A DNA stretch of 64,000 nucleotides from G963704535 sp963704535. GTDB lineage: Bacteria; Chloroflexota; Chloroflexia; Chloroflexales; Roseiflexaceae. A program made the position numbers and the translations under genes. The DNA is taken from positions 9,548,001 through 9,612,000 of the forward strand of contig OY969916.1 of the NCBI GenBank assembly GCA_963704535.1, in the 5' to 3' direction. Below, one piece after another: positions 9,648 through 18,119 of this stretch. Each line of letters starts with the position of its first letter. Position 1 is the stretch's first letter. The notes under the pieces were generated by a model. The model saw only the letters and a list, made by a program, of their open reading frames with translations, did no database searches and was not told where the DNA came from.

Positions 9648-10214
9648 TTAGCCGACGGGCGCGGGGCAGTCGGCTAGCGGCGTGGGCAGGCCGTCGATGC
9701 TCTGGGTGTTCTTCTCGCGGCGGTAGTCCAGTAAGCGCTCGTCGCCCCGGTTGGACGCCCACTGGAGCAGTGTATCGCGATGCTCGACGAACTCCATCAG
9801 GGGCACGGCGAAGCCGCACGAGGTCTGGACGCGGGTGATCTCGGCCAGGATGATCTGCCGGGCGCCGGGGTACTCCGGGAACCCTGGCCGCAGCACGGAC
9901 CAGTCGTCCGATCCGGGCATGACCGTACGCCCTTGCCCATACAGCCGGAGAATATTTGGCGGGCCACTAAAAGCGCAGAACATCAGCGTCATGCGGCCAT
10001 TTTCGAGCAGGTGGGCCGAGGTCTCATTGCCGCTGCCGGTCAGGTCGAGGTAGGCCACGTGCTGCGAATCGATGATCCGCAGGCAGTCCAGGCCTTTGGG
10101 GGAAAGATTGATGTGGCCGTCGGCCGCCAGCGGCGCGGTGGCGACGAAGAACAGCGGCTGTGCCCGGATAAATGCCGTCAGGTCGTCCGTGATGTGGTCG
10201 TAGAGCTTGGCCAT
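9648..10214 (-). CDS. Pyridoxamine 5'-phosphate oxidase-fold protein
   Basis: A 188-residue protein with the split-barrel FMN-binding fold. It begins MAKLYDHITDDLTAFIRAQ, and the core has FFVATAPLAADGHINLSPKG and a VAYLDLTGSGNETSAHL strand-turn. These match the COG3576/PPOX class of predicted flavin- or heme-linked oxidoreductases. The ATG at 10214 is preferred over the upstream in-frame start because AAGGAG sits just before it. Substrate unknown. It stands alone between repeat blocks. Confidence 0.8.
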   Translation of the reverse strand: MAKLYDHITDDLTAFIRAQPLFFVATAPLAADGHINLSPKGLDCLRIIDSQHVAYLDLTGSGNETSAHLLENGRMTLMFCAFSGPPNILRLYGQGRTVMPGSDDWSVLRPGFPEYPGARQIILAEITRVQTSCGFAVPLMEFVEHRDTLLQWASNRGDERLLDYRREKNTQSIDGLPTPLADCPAPVG

Positions 10215-10365
10215 TGATCGACTCCTTGGTTGTTGTGATCGCACTTATACAGACGATTATACCTGAAGGCCGGTTGCTGCTGTTCGACGTAACGCGGTCG
10301 GCAGGCAAATTGTGACGTATAATCAGCAGAGCCTTTTGAAGGGTTCGTTTATCGCAGGAGTTTGG

Positions 10366-10428
10366 TGGTGGAAGGGGTTCTTGAGGGGGCTGCCCCCTCA
10401 AACTCCCCCTTTTCAAACAGCTTCTAAG
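10366..10428. repeat. Dispersed repeat, family A
   Basis: Contains TTGAGGGGG-CT-CCCCCTCAA followed by CTCCCCCTTTTCAAACAG. Near-identical copies lie at about 22790-22945, 25385-25447, 29575-29645 and 31885-31925. The G-run/C-run core forms a hairpin; the unit sits between genes and looks like a small non-autonomous repeat. Confidence 0.75.
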
Positions 10429-10444
10429 CCGTAAAGAGGGTGAG

Positions 10445-11464
10445 ATGACGACCGAGACCTACGACTTGATCTCGATGGGACGCTCCTCGATCGATTTGTA
10501 CTCGAACGACGTGGGCGCGCCATTCGCCGAGATTACCAGTTTCGCCGCCTACCTGGGCGGCTGCCCAACCAATATCAGCGTCGGCGCGCGGCGGCTGGGC
10601 CTGCGTACGGCGCTGCTCACGGCGGTGGGCGTTGACCCGGTGGGCGATTTTATTATGCACGCGCTGGCGCGCGAGAAGGTCGAGACCCGCTACATCCCAC
10701 GCAAGCCGGGCCGGCGCAGCAGCGCGGTCGTACTGGGGATCGAGCCGCCCGACCGCTTCCCGCTGGTCTTCTACCGCGACAACTGCGCCGATATCGAGCT
10801 GACGATCGACGATGTGCTGGCGGCGCCGATCGCCGGCGCGCGCTGCCTGCTGATCTCCGGCACCGGCCTGAGCAAAGAGCCGAGCCGCAGCGCCACGCTG
10901 TTCGCGGCCGAGCAGGCCCGCCGCGCCGGGGCCGAGGTGGTGCTGGATCTCGACTTTCGTCCCGACCAGTGGCACGATCCGCGCGCGTTCGGTGTGACGC
11001 TGCGTGCCGCGCTGCGCCTGGTCGATATTGTGATCGGCACCGAGGACGAGATCAACGCCGCCATGCTGAGCGACCCGCGCCAGATCACCCTGACCCAGTC
11101 GCAGGTTTCCGACGCCAGGGTCAGCGGCGATATCGACGCCGCGATCGGCGGGTTGCTGGCCCTCGGCCCGCGGGCGCTGCTCCAGAAGCGCGGCGCCATG
11201 GGCGCGCGGGTACATCTGGCCGCCGCCAACGCGAAACCGATCGACGCCCCCGGCTTCCCGGTGCAGGTCTACAACATCCTGGGCGCCGGCGATGCCTTCG
11301 CTGCGGGGTTCCTCTACGGGCACCTTAGTGGCTGGGATTGGTACCGGGCCGCGCGGCTGGGCACCGCCTGCGGCGCGATCGTCGTGACCAGGCACGGTTG
11401 CGCCAACTTCATGCCGACCTACGATGAGGCGATCGCATTCGCGGAGGAGTATGGCGGGTTGTAG
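10445..11464 (+). CDS. iolC: PfkB-family sugar kinase, probably 5-dehydro-2-deoxygluconokinase
   Basis: A 339-residue ribokinase-fold kinase. It has the N-terminal GGCPTNISVGARRLGL motif, the family-typical DRFPLVFYRDNCADIEL segment and the C-terminal active-site GAGDAFAAGFLYGH with its catalytic aspartate. The DNCADI segment points to IolC, which phosphorylates 5-dehydro-2-deoxygluconate in myo-inositol breakdown. No other iol gene is adjacent, so a related sugar acid kinase remains possible. AAAGAGGGTGAG supplies the ribosome site before ATG 10445. Confidence 0.8.
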   Translation: MTTETYDLISMGRSSIDLYSNDVGAPFAEITSFAAYLGGCPTNISVGARRLGLRTALLTAVGVDPVGDFIMHALAREKVETRYIPRKPGRRSSAVVLGIEPPDRFPLVFYRDNCADIELTIDDVLAAPIAGARCLLISGTGLSKEPSRSATLFAAEQARRAGAEVVLDLDFRPDQWHDPRAFGVTLRAALRLVDIVIGTEDEINAAMLSDPRQITLTQSQVSDARVSGDIDAAIGGLLALGPRALLQKRGAMGARVHLAAANAKPIDAPGFPVQVYNILGAGDAFAAGFLYGHLSGWDWYRAARLGTACGAIVVTRHGCANFMPTYDEAIAFAEEYGGL

Positions 11465-11498
11465 TCAGTTGTCCGTTGTCAGTTGTCAGTTGTTCGTG
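11462..11498. repeat. Heptamer repeat of the TCAGTTG type
   Basis: About five 7-bp units (TCAGTTG, TCCGTTG) begin at the iolC stop codon. Confidence 0.75.
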
Positions 11499-11596
11499 CA
11501 TACGACGGACCATGAATCAACCACCGAAACCTGTAGGGCGTGCCCTCTGTGGCCGCCCCACCACGAACCAATGGATCACAGGTAAAGGAGAATGTG

Positions 11597-12814
11597 ATGG
11601 CATTCGAGACTCGCATGATCACGTTTGAGCGCATGGTGAGCGCGCCGCCGACCGAGGTCTACCGCGCGTTCGTCAAGCCCGCCGCGCTGCGCGACTGGCT
11701 CTGCAACGCCGCGCAGACCGATGCGCGCGAGGGCGGGCGGCTGTACCTGTGGTGGAACGACGGCTCGTATGTCAACGGGACATTCACGCGCTTGGTGCCG
11801 GGCCGGCAGCTCGAATTTACCTGGCATGGCTCCAATGAACCGGCGCCCACGCGGGTGCAGGTGACGATCGCGCCGCAGGCGGAGTGTACGCTCGTCTCGC
11901 TGATTCACCAAGGGATCGGGGCGACCGAGGTCTGGGCGGATACCGGCAGAAGCCTGGAGGAAGGCTGGCCGGACTATCTCGAGAACCTCCAGTCGCTGCT
12001 GGAGACCGGCGTGGACCTGCGCGAGGCCCGCCGACCGTTCCTGGGGTTCGCCGGTGGCGAGCCGCTCGACGCCGGCCTGGCGGCCAGGCTGGGCGTGCCG
12101 GCCAGCGCGGGCATAGTCGTCGCCGGTGTCTTCCCTGGCTCTGGGTTGGAGGCGGCCGGCATGCGTAAGGACGATGTGATCGTGAGCCTGGATGGCGGGC
12201 CGGTGCCTGGGTGGGAGGAAGTCGGTGCGGTGCTCCAGCGGCGCCGGGCCGGCGACCAGATCGAGCTGCTCTTCTACCGCGAGGGCCAGCGGCAGTCGGC
12301 GACGGTGACGCTCTCGGGGCGCCCGCCGCAGCCCGAGGCGCCGCCCAGCGCTGCGGCGCTGGCCGAGGCCACCCGCGCCGCCTACGCCCAACTCGACGGC
12401 GAGTTGGCCGCCTGTCTCGACGGTGTCTCGGAGGAGGCCGCCGGTCACCATCCGGCGTCCGGCGAGTGGAGCGCGAAGGAGTCGATCGCCCACCTGATCG
12501 CCTGCGAGCGCGACTTCCAGGCGTGGATCGCGGCCATGCTGCTGGACCTGGAGGTGGAGGATAGCCTGGAGTACCGCCCGAACGTGCTGCCGCGCCTGGC
12601 CGCGTTGGTGGCCGAGCGCGGCGATGTGCCGGCGCTGCTGGCCGAGCTGCGTCACAGCGCGGCCGAGACGGCGGCGCTGCTGGCGGCGCTGCCCGACGAG
12701 TTCGTCGGGCGCAAGCACCAATACCGACGCATCAGCTACTGGGCGACCGACGCCCTGCCCGAACACGCGCGTGAACACATGGCGCAGATGCGAGAGGCGC
12801 TGGCTGCGGCGTGA
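11597..12814 (+). CDS. AHSA1/SRPBCC - PDZ - DinB fusion protein
   Basis: A 405-residue three-part protein. Residues 1-130 are an AHSA1-type START/SRPBCC domain (TFERMVSAPPTEVYRAFVKP, then WWNDGSYVNGTF). Residues about 145-235 are a PDZ domain (FLGFAGGEPLDAGLAARLGV, DVIVSLDGGPV). Residues about 245-405 are a DinB-like four-helix domain, with histidines in HHPASGEWSAKESIAHLIACE and HAREHMAQM that could bind metal. The ATG at 11597 follows AAAGGAG and gives the AHSA1 domain its usual start. The combination suggests a cytoplasmic ligand-binding or thiol/metal-handling role, but no reaction can be assigned. Confidence 0.82.
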   Translation: MAFETRMITFERMVSAPPTEVYRAFVKPAALRDWLCNAAQTDAREGGRLYLWWNDGSYVNGTFTRLVPGRQLEFTWHGSNEPAPTRVQVTIAPQAECTLVSLIHQGIGATEVWADTGRSLEEGWPDYLENLQSLLETGVDLREARRPFLGFAGGEPLDAGLAARLGVPASAGIVVAGVFPGSGLEAAGMRKDDVIVSLDGGPVPGWEEVGAVLQRRRAGDQIELLFYREGQRQSATVTLSGRPPQPEAPPSAAALAEATRAAYAQLDGELAACLDGVSEEAAGHHPASGEWSAKESIAHLIACERDFQAWIAAMLLDLEVEDSLEYRPNVLPRLAALVAERGDVPALLAELRHSAAETAALLAALPDEFVGRKHQYRRISYWATDALPEHAREHMAQMREALAAA

Positions 12815-12868
12815 AACGTGAAACGTGATGAGCGAGGCACCTTCACGCATTACGTTTCACGTCCTGGT
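12812..12868. repeat. Heptamer inverted repeat (CGTGAAA type)
   Basis: Units CGTGAAACGTGAAACGTG are followed, after a short loop, by CACGCATTACGTTTCACG, giving a hairpin directly after the AHSA1-PDZ-DinB gene stop. Confidence 0.8.
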
Positions 12869-12973
12869 GCGGTGCCGGCGTCTCGAAGTGGATGCGGTGG
12901 TGGCGCGCTATGGGGCGGCGTTTGACGGCGGCGAGTAGGGTACGGACGGACGGCCTGGCATTGATACATCTCT

Positions 12974-13438
12974 TTATGGTTGCCACAGGTGCGGATACGC
13001 ATCTCGCCGGTCAAGATAGGCTTCGAGCGGACTACTCACCAGGCTGCTGTCAAAGGTATGCGGGTGCTGAAAGGATATACCTTCAGCTATCCATGGCACA
13101 AGCGCCAACTCGATGTCCTCAGTGGTCGAGACGAAAATTCGCTTGACTCGGGTCGTTGTATCGCCAAGCACCTGGTCGTAATCCCTGCCCCAGTCGGTAT
13201 CGGTGTATTTGGCGTGATGTTGGAGGTAGCGAATCTCATAGCCGGTAATGTCGCCGGGATCGCGAAGCCAGGGTTCGCCCGTTCCCGATTGCAGCCAGCG
13301 ATCCGGGTGCTCGTGAGAATCGGGTGTCTGAGGCAGAATCACCACATAAGCGCGCGTGTCTGGTTGTGGAGCGGTGACTTCGGCTGCCACGGCGCGGCCC
13401 GATTCGAGGCGGGCGATGGTTTTTAGTGGAAGTGTCAT
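12974..13438 (-). CDS. Uncharacterised protein coupled to an SDR gene
   Basis: A 154-residue protein, starting at ATG 13438 (MTLPLKTIARLESGRAV). The start codon overlaps the stop codon of the upstream SDR gene as ATGA, so translation is probably coupled. It is soluble, rich in Asp, His and aromatic residues (YLQHHAKYTDTDWGRDYDQV), and has no transmembrane segment. I do not recognise the family. Confidence 0.65.
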   Translation of the reverse strand: MTLPLKTIARLESGRAVAAEVTAPQPDTRAYVVILPQTPDSHEHPDRWLQSGTGEPWLRDPGDITGYEIRYLQHHAKYTDTDWGRDYDQVLGDTTTRVKRIFVSTTEDIELALVPWIAEGISFQHPHTFDSSLVSSPLEAYLDRRDAYPHLWQP

Positions 13439-14220
13439 CCTCCCTCCTCCCACCCAAACGACCGCCCCAGCAGCCAATCCGCCAGGCGCGGGGCCAGCAG
13501 GCTGGCCAGCACCGTCAGGCGGTCGGACCAGGAGACGTAGGCGACGCGCGGCTCGTGGATGGCCGCGCGCAGGATGGCCTGGGCGACCTGCTCGGGGCTG
13601 GCGGCGCGGGCGCTGACCCGCCGCCGCTCGTGGCCGCTGCCCAGCCGGCGCTGCGAGAAGCCGGTGCTGGTGGTGCCGGGGCGCACCAGCGTGACGGCGA
13701 CTCCGCTGCCGCGCAGCTCCACCCGCAGCGCCTCGGTGAGCCGGTCGAGCGCGGCCTTGGCGGCGGCGTAGCCGCCCAGGTAGGGCAGCGCCCGCAGCCC
13801 GACCACCGACGAGATGTAGATCGACTGGCCGCGACCGCGCCCGCGCATGTGCGGCAGCGCCGCCTGGGTCAGCGCCAGCGGGCCGAGCAGGTTCACCGCC
13901 AGCGCCCTATGGAAGTCCTCGGCCTTGAGCGTGGCCACCGGCGCCGCCAGCCCGACCCCGGCGTTGTTGATCACAATGTCCACCCCGCCGAACGCCTCGA
14001 CCGTGCGCGCTACCAGCGCCTCGACCGCCTGCGCGTCGGACACATCGGTGGGCACGACCAGGTGGCGCCCGGTCAGGCCGCGCGCCACTTCCTCAAGCCT
14101 GGCTCCATCGCGCGCCGCCAGCACGACGTGGGCGCCGGCCCCCGCGAAGGCCCGCGCCGTCGCCGCGCCGATGCCCGCCGAGGCGCCGGTGATAATGACG
14201 GTTTTGTTGGTTGGGTTCAT
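13435..14220 (-). CDS. Short-chain dehydrogenase/reductase
   Basis: A 261-residue classical SDR. It has the Rossmann motif GASAGIGAATARAFA near the N terminus, the structural NNAGVG, the catalytic Ser in YISSVVG, and YLGGYAAAKAAL with the Tyr-x-x-x-Lys pair. It likely reduces a carbonyl using NAD(P)H; the substrate is unknown. It is first in a two-gene unit, with its TGA inside the ATG of the next gene. Confidence 0.9.
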   Translation of the reverse strand: MNPTNKTVIITGASAGIGAATARAFAGAGAHVVLAARDGARLEEVARGLTGRHLVVPTDVSDAQAVEALVARTVEAFGGVDIVINNAGVGLAAPVATLKAEDFHRALAVNLLGPLALTQAALPHMRGRGRGQSIYISSVVGLRALPYLGGYAAAKAALDRLTEALRVELRGSGVAVTLVRPGTTSTGFSQRRLGSGHERRRVSARAASPEQVAQAILRAAIHEPRVAYVSWSDRLTVLASLLAPRLADWLLGRSFGWEEGG

Positions 14221-14259
14221 TGTTATAGTAACTTGCGTTCTGTAGAGAAGATAAACGTG

Positions 14260-14466
14260 GGAGAAAACAAGATCGTGGAGGGCGGCCCCTCCACACCTCC
14301 CCGCCGCTTTTGCATGTGCTTCGGCGCGTACGATTGTACCACAGGCCGCGAAGGCGGCCTTCGTAGAGGTAGGCGAGAGCTTTAGCTCGACGGCGGCCCG
14401 CCGGGCGGCTGAACCAGCCGGCTAGACCACAAAGCCCGCCTGCGCGGGCTGGATTGGGGGAATACT
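14260..14466. repeat. Cluster of palindromic repeats between SDR and styA
   Basis: Positions 14260-14312 carry a unit with GGAGGGCGGCCCCTCC. Positions about 14345-14466 hold several adjacent hairpins: GAAGGCGGCCTTC, GAGAGCTTTAGCTC, GCCCGCCGGGC and AGCCCGCCTGCGCGGGCT. Repeats of this appearance are common in Chloroflexia genomes. No gene was recognised in the 337-bp gap. Confidence 0.6.
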
Positions 14467-14484
14467 ACTTTTCGAACCCTAAAC

Positions 14485-14520
14485 AGCGAAGCGAGGTGAA
14501 ACTCCACCTCGCCTCGCCGC
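14485..14520 (-). terminator. Probable terminator of the styBA unit
   Basis: GCGAGGTG (14491-14498) and CACCTCGC (14505-14512) form a perfect 8-bp stem with a 6-nt loop, 45 bp beyond the styA stop codon. Confidence 0.6.
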
Positions 14521-14557
14521 TCCTTTTGGAATAGATTTGCGTGATTGCCTACCAGGC

Positions 14558-15802
14558 TTAGGCCGGCACTGGCATCCCCTGCCAGCCGTGCTGCTTCAGG
14601 AAGGCCGCCGTATTGTCGGGGTGCGATAGGATCTTCCAGCCATCGACCGGCGCCTCGAACAGGCTGGCGAAGGTGTTGGCGACTGGCTGGATCTGCGCGG
14701 AAGCGATCATGAACTCGACAATGTGCGGCGGGGGCGGCTGGAGCATGGCGTTGCTCAGCGCGGCGATCGGCCCGGCGTAGGCCCAGATCTGCTGATCGAT
14801 GCGCTCGCAGAACGCCTCGTCGAAGCGCTCGCTGCCGACGATCGCCTCGCCCAGCATAAACGCCGTGCGCGACGCGGTGTTGGCGCCCTGGCCGGTGATC
14901 GGGTCGTTGGCGATGCGGACATCGCCGAGCGCCAGCGCGTACTTGCCGTTGCTCAGCTTGACGTGGCCGTGGCGCACGCCGGGGGTCACGGCGCCCTGGA
15001 GCAGGTCCAGCGAGCGGGTCAGGCCGAACTGCGCCGGGTCGATTCGCTCGTAGATCGCCGGGTTGTACTGGCGGAACAGGTCCAGCCACGCTGCGTTGAA
15101 GCGCTTGGGGTCCTCGTCGTAGTTCATCTTGAGCACGTCCTCGAAGACGCCGCCGGGGAACGCTTCGCCGCCCAGGCCGGTCACGTTCGGCTCGAACGAG
15201 TAGATCGGGAACTCAAAGAACTCGCCCTGCTCCGGCACAAACGTGATCGAGGCGCTCTTGCTCGGGTTGTTGCGGGTAACTCCACGGAAGAGGCCGACGG
15301 CGATGAACCGCTGCGGCCGGTCGAACGGCGAGTGCTCGACGATGCGGGGGAACACCTCGGTCAGGCTGGCGCGCCCGCTCGACACGACCAGCAGATCGTG
15401 GTTGGCCGAGAGCCGCTCCAGGTCAGTGGCCTGCACGGCACCGATCACGACCTTGCCGCCGCGGGCCGCGAAATCCTCCAGCAGGCGGCCCAGGTAGATG
15501 CGCATATCGACGGCGATGAAGTCACGGTCCAGGATGCCGGTGAAGTTCAGTGGCTGCTCGGCGGCGAGAGTGACGTTGACGTTCGTGAACTCATTGTCGC
15601 CGTTGTCCCAGTGATTGACGCCCAGCAGGCGCTCGCGCTCGCGGGTGTGGGCGGCGCGGGCGACCAGGGCCGGCAGGCGGCTGCCAAACATCTGCTCAGG
15701 TGATTTATCCGCGTAGAGAGTTGTCTCGATGCCGTACTGGCGCAGGTACAGGCCAAGGTGAAGACCGGCGACGCCTGCTCCGACGATACCAATGTTAGTC
15801 AC
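14558..15802 (-). CDS. styA: Styrene/indole monooxygenase-type flavoprotein (StyA-like)
   Basis: A 414-residue FAD-dependent oxygenase. It begins TNIGIVGAGVAGLHLGLYLR, the GxGxxG FAD site typical of the StyA group, and contains ALGDVRIANDPITGQGANTA, the second FAD contact. Two-component enzymes of this type epoxidise styrene or indole using FADH2 from a separate reductase. The start is a GTG at 15802 with TAAGGAG before it; this ribosome site includes the stop codon of the upstream reductase gene. Substrate cannot be fixed from sequence; indole or another aryl alkene is possible. Confidence 0.85.
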   Translation of the reverse strand: MTNIGIVGAGVAGLHLGLYLRQYGIETTLYADKSPEQMFGSRLPALVARAAHTRERERLLGVNHWDNGDNEFTNVNVTLAAEQPLNFTGILDRDFIAVDMRIYLGRLLEDFAARGGKVVIGAVQATDLERLSANHDLLVVSSGRASLTEVFPRIVEHSPFDRPQRFIAVGLFRGVTRNNPSKSASITFVPEQGEFFEFPIYSFEPNVTGLGGEAFPGGVFEDVLKMNYDEDPKRFNAAWLDLFRQYNPAIYERIDPAQFGLTRSLDLLQGAVTPGVRHGHVKLSNGKYALALGDVRIANDPITGQGANTASRTAFMLGEAIVGSERFDEAFCERIDQQIWAYAGPIAALSNAMLQPPPPHIVEFMIASAQIQPVANTFASLFEAPVDGWKILSHPDNTAAFLKQHGWQGMPVPA

Positions 15803-15813
15803 GGTGTTGCTCC

Positions 15814-16383
15814 TTAATGGCTGAGAAATCGATTGCGGAAGTAAATCAGGGGCGACGCATCCGCGTCACTGACCTGGACCTCGACGACGCGGCCGAGCAC
15901 AATAATGTGATCGCCGCCGGGATAAATCTGGTATGGGGCACATTCGACGCTCGCCAGTACCCCTTCGAGCCGGGGGCAGCCGCTGGCGGTGATCTGGTGG
16001 GCGATCCCGGCAAACTTATCCGGGATGCGGCTGGCGAAGTGCCGCGCGAGTTCCTCCTGGTCGGCGGCGAGGAAGTGTACGACGAACGGCGCGTGCGCTT
16101 CCAGGGCGCTGGCGGTGCGGGCGTTGTTGTTGACACATACGAGCACCAGCGGTGGGTCGAGCGATACCGATGTTACGGATGTGGCCGTCAGACCAAGCTT
16201 TTCTCCGTCCTGGTCGCGCATGGTCACGATGCTGGTCCCGGCGGCGAGCCGGCTCAGCGCACCGCGAAATGCTGCGCCGTCCACGGAGGGGCTGGATGTT
16301 CCGTTTGAAAGGTGATTGGCAGGGGTTTCGATCATATGGCGATAGCTCGTGACAGGTGGTGTCCGTAGCTCTGATAGTGACAT
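15814..16383 (-). CDS. styB: Flavin reductase partner (StyB-like)
   Basis: A 189-residue flavin reductase-like protein. The core reads ALSRLAAGTSIVTM, GLTATSVTSVSLDPPLVLVCVN and a C-terminal GGDHIIVLGRVVEV, the FMN/FAD-binding split barrel. It would reduce FAD with NADH and hand FADH2 to the oxygenase encoded 11 bp downstream. The ATG at 16383 follows AAGGAG. The reductase comes first, the reverse of the usual styAB order. Confidence 0.85.
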   Translation of the reverse strand: MSLSELRTPPVTSYRHMIETPANHLSNGTSSPSVDGAAFRGALSRLAAGTSIVTMRDQDGEKLGLTATSVTSVSLDPPLVLVCVNNNARTASALEAHAPFVVHFLAADQEELARHFASRIPDKFAGIAHQITASGCPRLEGVLASVECAPYQIYPGGDHIIVLGRVVEVQVSDADASPLIYFRNRFLSH

Positions 16384-16666
16384 CGGGTGGCTCCTTCGAC
16401 TTGAACATTGCCCGGTGCTGCCGCCGCGCGCTGGAGTACTGCGGGACCTTATCTGGGAGCGGCTTGCGTTGCGGCATCAACATCACTTACGATGTGTGCA
16501 GCATAGCACGCCGGGCCGGGTTAAAGACACCGCCGTTTTGCTGATTTCGTCTAGGCTAAAAAGATTATGAGGGGTCTAGGGCTGGAGGAGGACACGGGTA
16601 TGGCAAAGGGAGGAGGGCTGTGCCCCTCACCCCAACCCCTCTCCCACGCCGGGCGAGGGGCGAGCG

Positions 16667-17818
16667 TTAGCGCCTGGTGATGTGACGCCGTGATTCCACG
16701 CGCCGATGCAGGCGCGTCGCCACCTCGTAGTAGTCGATCAGTTGGTCCATCGTCGCGCGCCAGCTGCGGCTGAGAGCATGGGCGTGGGCGCCCTGGCCGA
16801 GCCGGGCGCGCAGCTCCGGCGATTGCTGGAGTTGGCGCAGGCAGCCGGCCATCCCGCGCGGGTCGGTCGGGTCGTAGACCAGCGCATTGACGCCGTCTTG
16901 CAGGATATCGACCAAGCCGCCGGTCCTGGTGGCGATCACCGGCAGGCCGCAGGCCATGGCCTCCAGCGCCACCAGCCCGAAGGTCTCGTTGGTCGAGGGG
17001 AACACCAGCACATCGGCCGAGGCGAAGGCCGAAACCAGCTCTTCGCCGTCGAGGAAGCCGGTGAAGACCGCCGGCGTGCCGTCGTAGAACGCGCGCACCT
17101 GCTCCATCTCCGGCCCGCCGCCCACCAGCGCCAGCCGCACGCCGGGCAGGCTCAGGAGCGGGTCGCGCAGCCGCTCGACGCCCTTCTCCTTGGCGATCCG
17201 GCCGACGTAGAGCGCCAGGAAGTCGTCGGGGTGGCCGCCGCTGAGCCGGGCGCGCATGGCCGGGTCGCGTAGCGTGGGGCGGAAGCGGTCGGTATCGATG
17301 CCGCGGCGCCACCAGCGCACGCGCCGGAAGCCGTGGTCGCGCACCTGGCGCAGCACTGCCGTCGAGGGCACTAGGTTGAGGTCGGCCAGGTTGTGCAGGT
17401 TGCGGAAGATCCACCACACGATGTTCTCGCCCCATGGGTAGCCGTAGTACTTGACGTAGCCGGGCAGGTCGGTGTGGTAGGAGGCCACCAGCGGCAGCCG
17501 CATCCGCCGCGCGTAGGCGATCCCGGTCGGCCCCAGGAAGACCGGGCCGGCGACGTGGACCAGGTCGGGCTGGAACTCGCGCAGCGCCTGGCCGATGCGT
17601 GGGCTGGGCAGGTTCATGCGGATCTCGGGGTAGAATGGGAAGCGCGGGCCGCCGGTGCCGACGCAGCGGGCGCCGGCGTAGGTCGGCGGCACGTCGGGCG
17701 GGCCAATCAGCAGCGCCTGGTGGCCGCATTCCTCCAGCCGCCGCAGCGCCAGGCACAGGATGCTGACGATCCCATCAAGCTTGGGTAGGAAGGTCTCGGT
17801 GAAGAGCGCGATTCTCAT
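16667..17818 (-). CDS. GT4 glycosyltransferase (MgtA/PimB-like)
   Basis: A 383-residue GT-B fold transferase starting MRIALFTETFLPKLDGIVS at ATG 17818; the longer upstream frame has no family similarity. The C-terminal half has ALYVGRIAKEKGVERL, VFPSTNETFGLVALEAMACG with the EX7E motif, and GLPVIATRTGG. The N-terminal domain includes SYHTDLPGYVKYYG. Closest in pattern to GDP-mannose-dependent alpha-mannosyltransferases that glycosylate lipids. It is monocistronic. Confidence 0.88.
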   Translation of the reverse strand: MRIALFTETFLPKLDGIVSILCLALRRLEECGHQALLIGPPDVPPTYAGARCVGTGGPRFPFYPEIRMNLPSPRIGQALREFQPDLVHVAGPVFLGPTGIAYARRMRLPLVASYHTDLPGYVKYYGYPWGENIVWWIFRNLHNLADLNLVPSTAVLRQVRDHGFRRVRWWRRGIDTDRFRPTLRDPAMRARLSGGHPDDFLALYVGRIAKEKGVERLRDPLLSLPGVRLALVGGGPEMEQVRAFYDGTPAVFTGFLDGEELVSAFASADVLVFPSTNETFGLVALEAMACGLPVIATRTGGLVDILQDGVNALVYDPTDPRGMAGCLRQLQQSPELRARLGQGAHAHALSRSWRATMDQLIDYYEVATRLHRRVESRRHITRR

Positions 17819-17899
17819 AGGATGAGCGGATAGTTGAGCGGATAGGGAACGGATAGAACGGATATCAAGTGCCGAGATTATACCACCATGGCGCTCTAT

Positions 17900-17975
17900 A
17901 GTTCTGGGAAAAAGGGGGGTTTGAGGGGGCTGCCCCCTCAGTCTCCTCCTCCCACAATGTAAAGGAGAATGGCGC
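17900..17975. repeat. Dispersed repeat, family B
   Basis: AAAAAGGGGGGTTTGAGGGGG followed by CT, CCCCCTCAGTCTCC and CACAATGTAAAGGAGAATGG. Related copies lie at 22695-22760, 27630-27700 and 29060-29135. It occupies most of the divergent space before the secreted protein gene; no other feature is seen in this 301-bp gap. Confidence 0.7.
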
Positions 17976-18119
17976 CACCCGAAACTTTGGCTAAGGAACC
18001 ACAAAATGCTTGACAAATTCACCACGGATGGCGTATCCTGGCGCCTAAGAATGACTGTCGTATGACGGTTGCGCGTACGCACGGCCGGGCCGTGCCACGC
18101 CGCCGCAGAGGAGGTACGA

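Noticed and set aside
16551..17756. 401-codon minus-strand frame overlapping the glycosyltransferase
   Set aside because: Arg/Pro/Ala-rich shadow in another frame of the same strand, without motifs.
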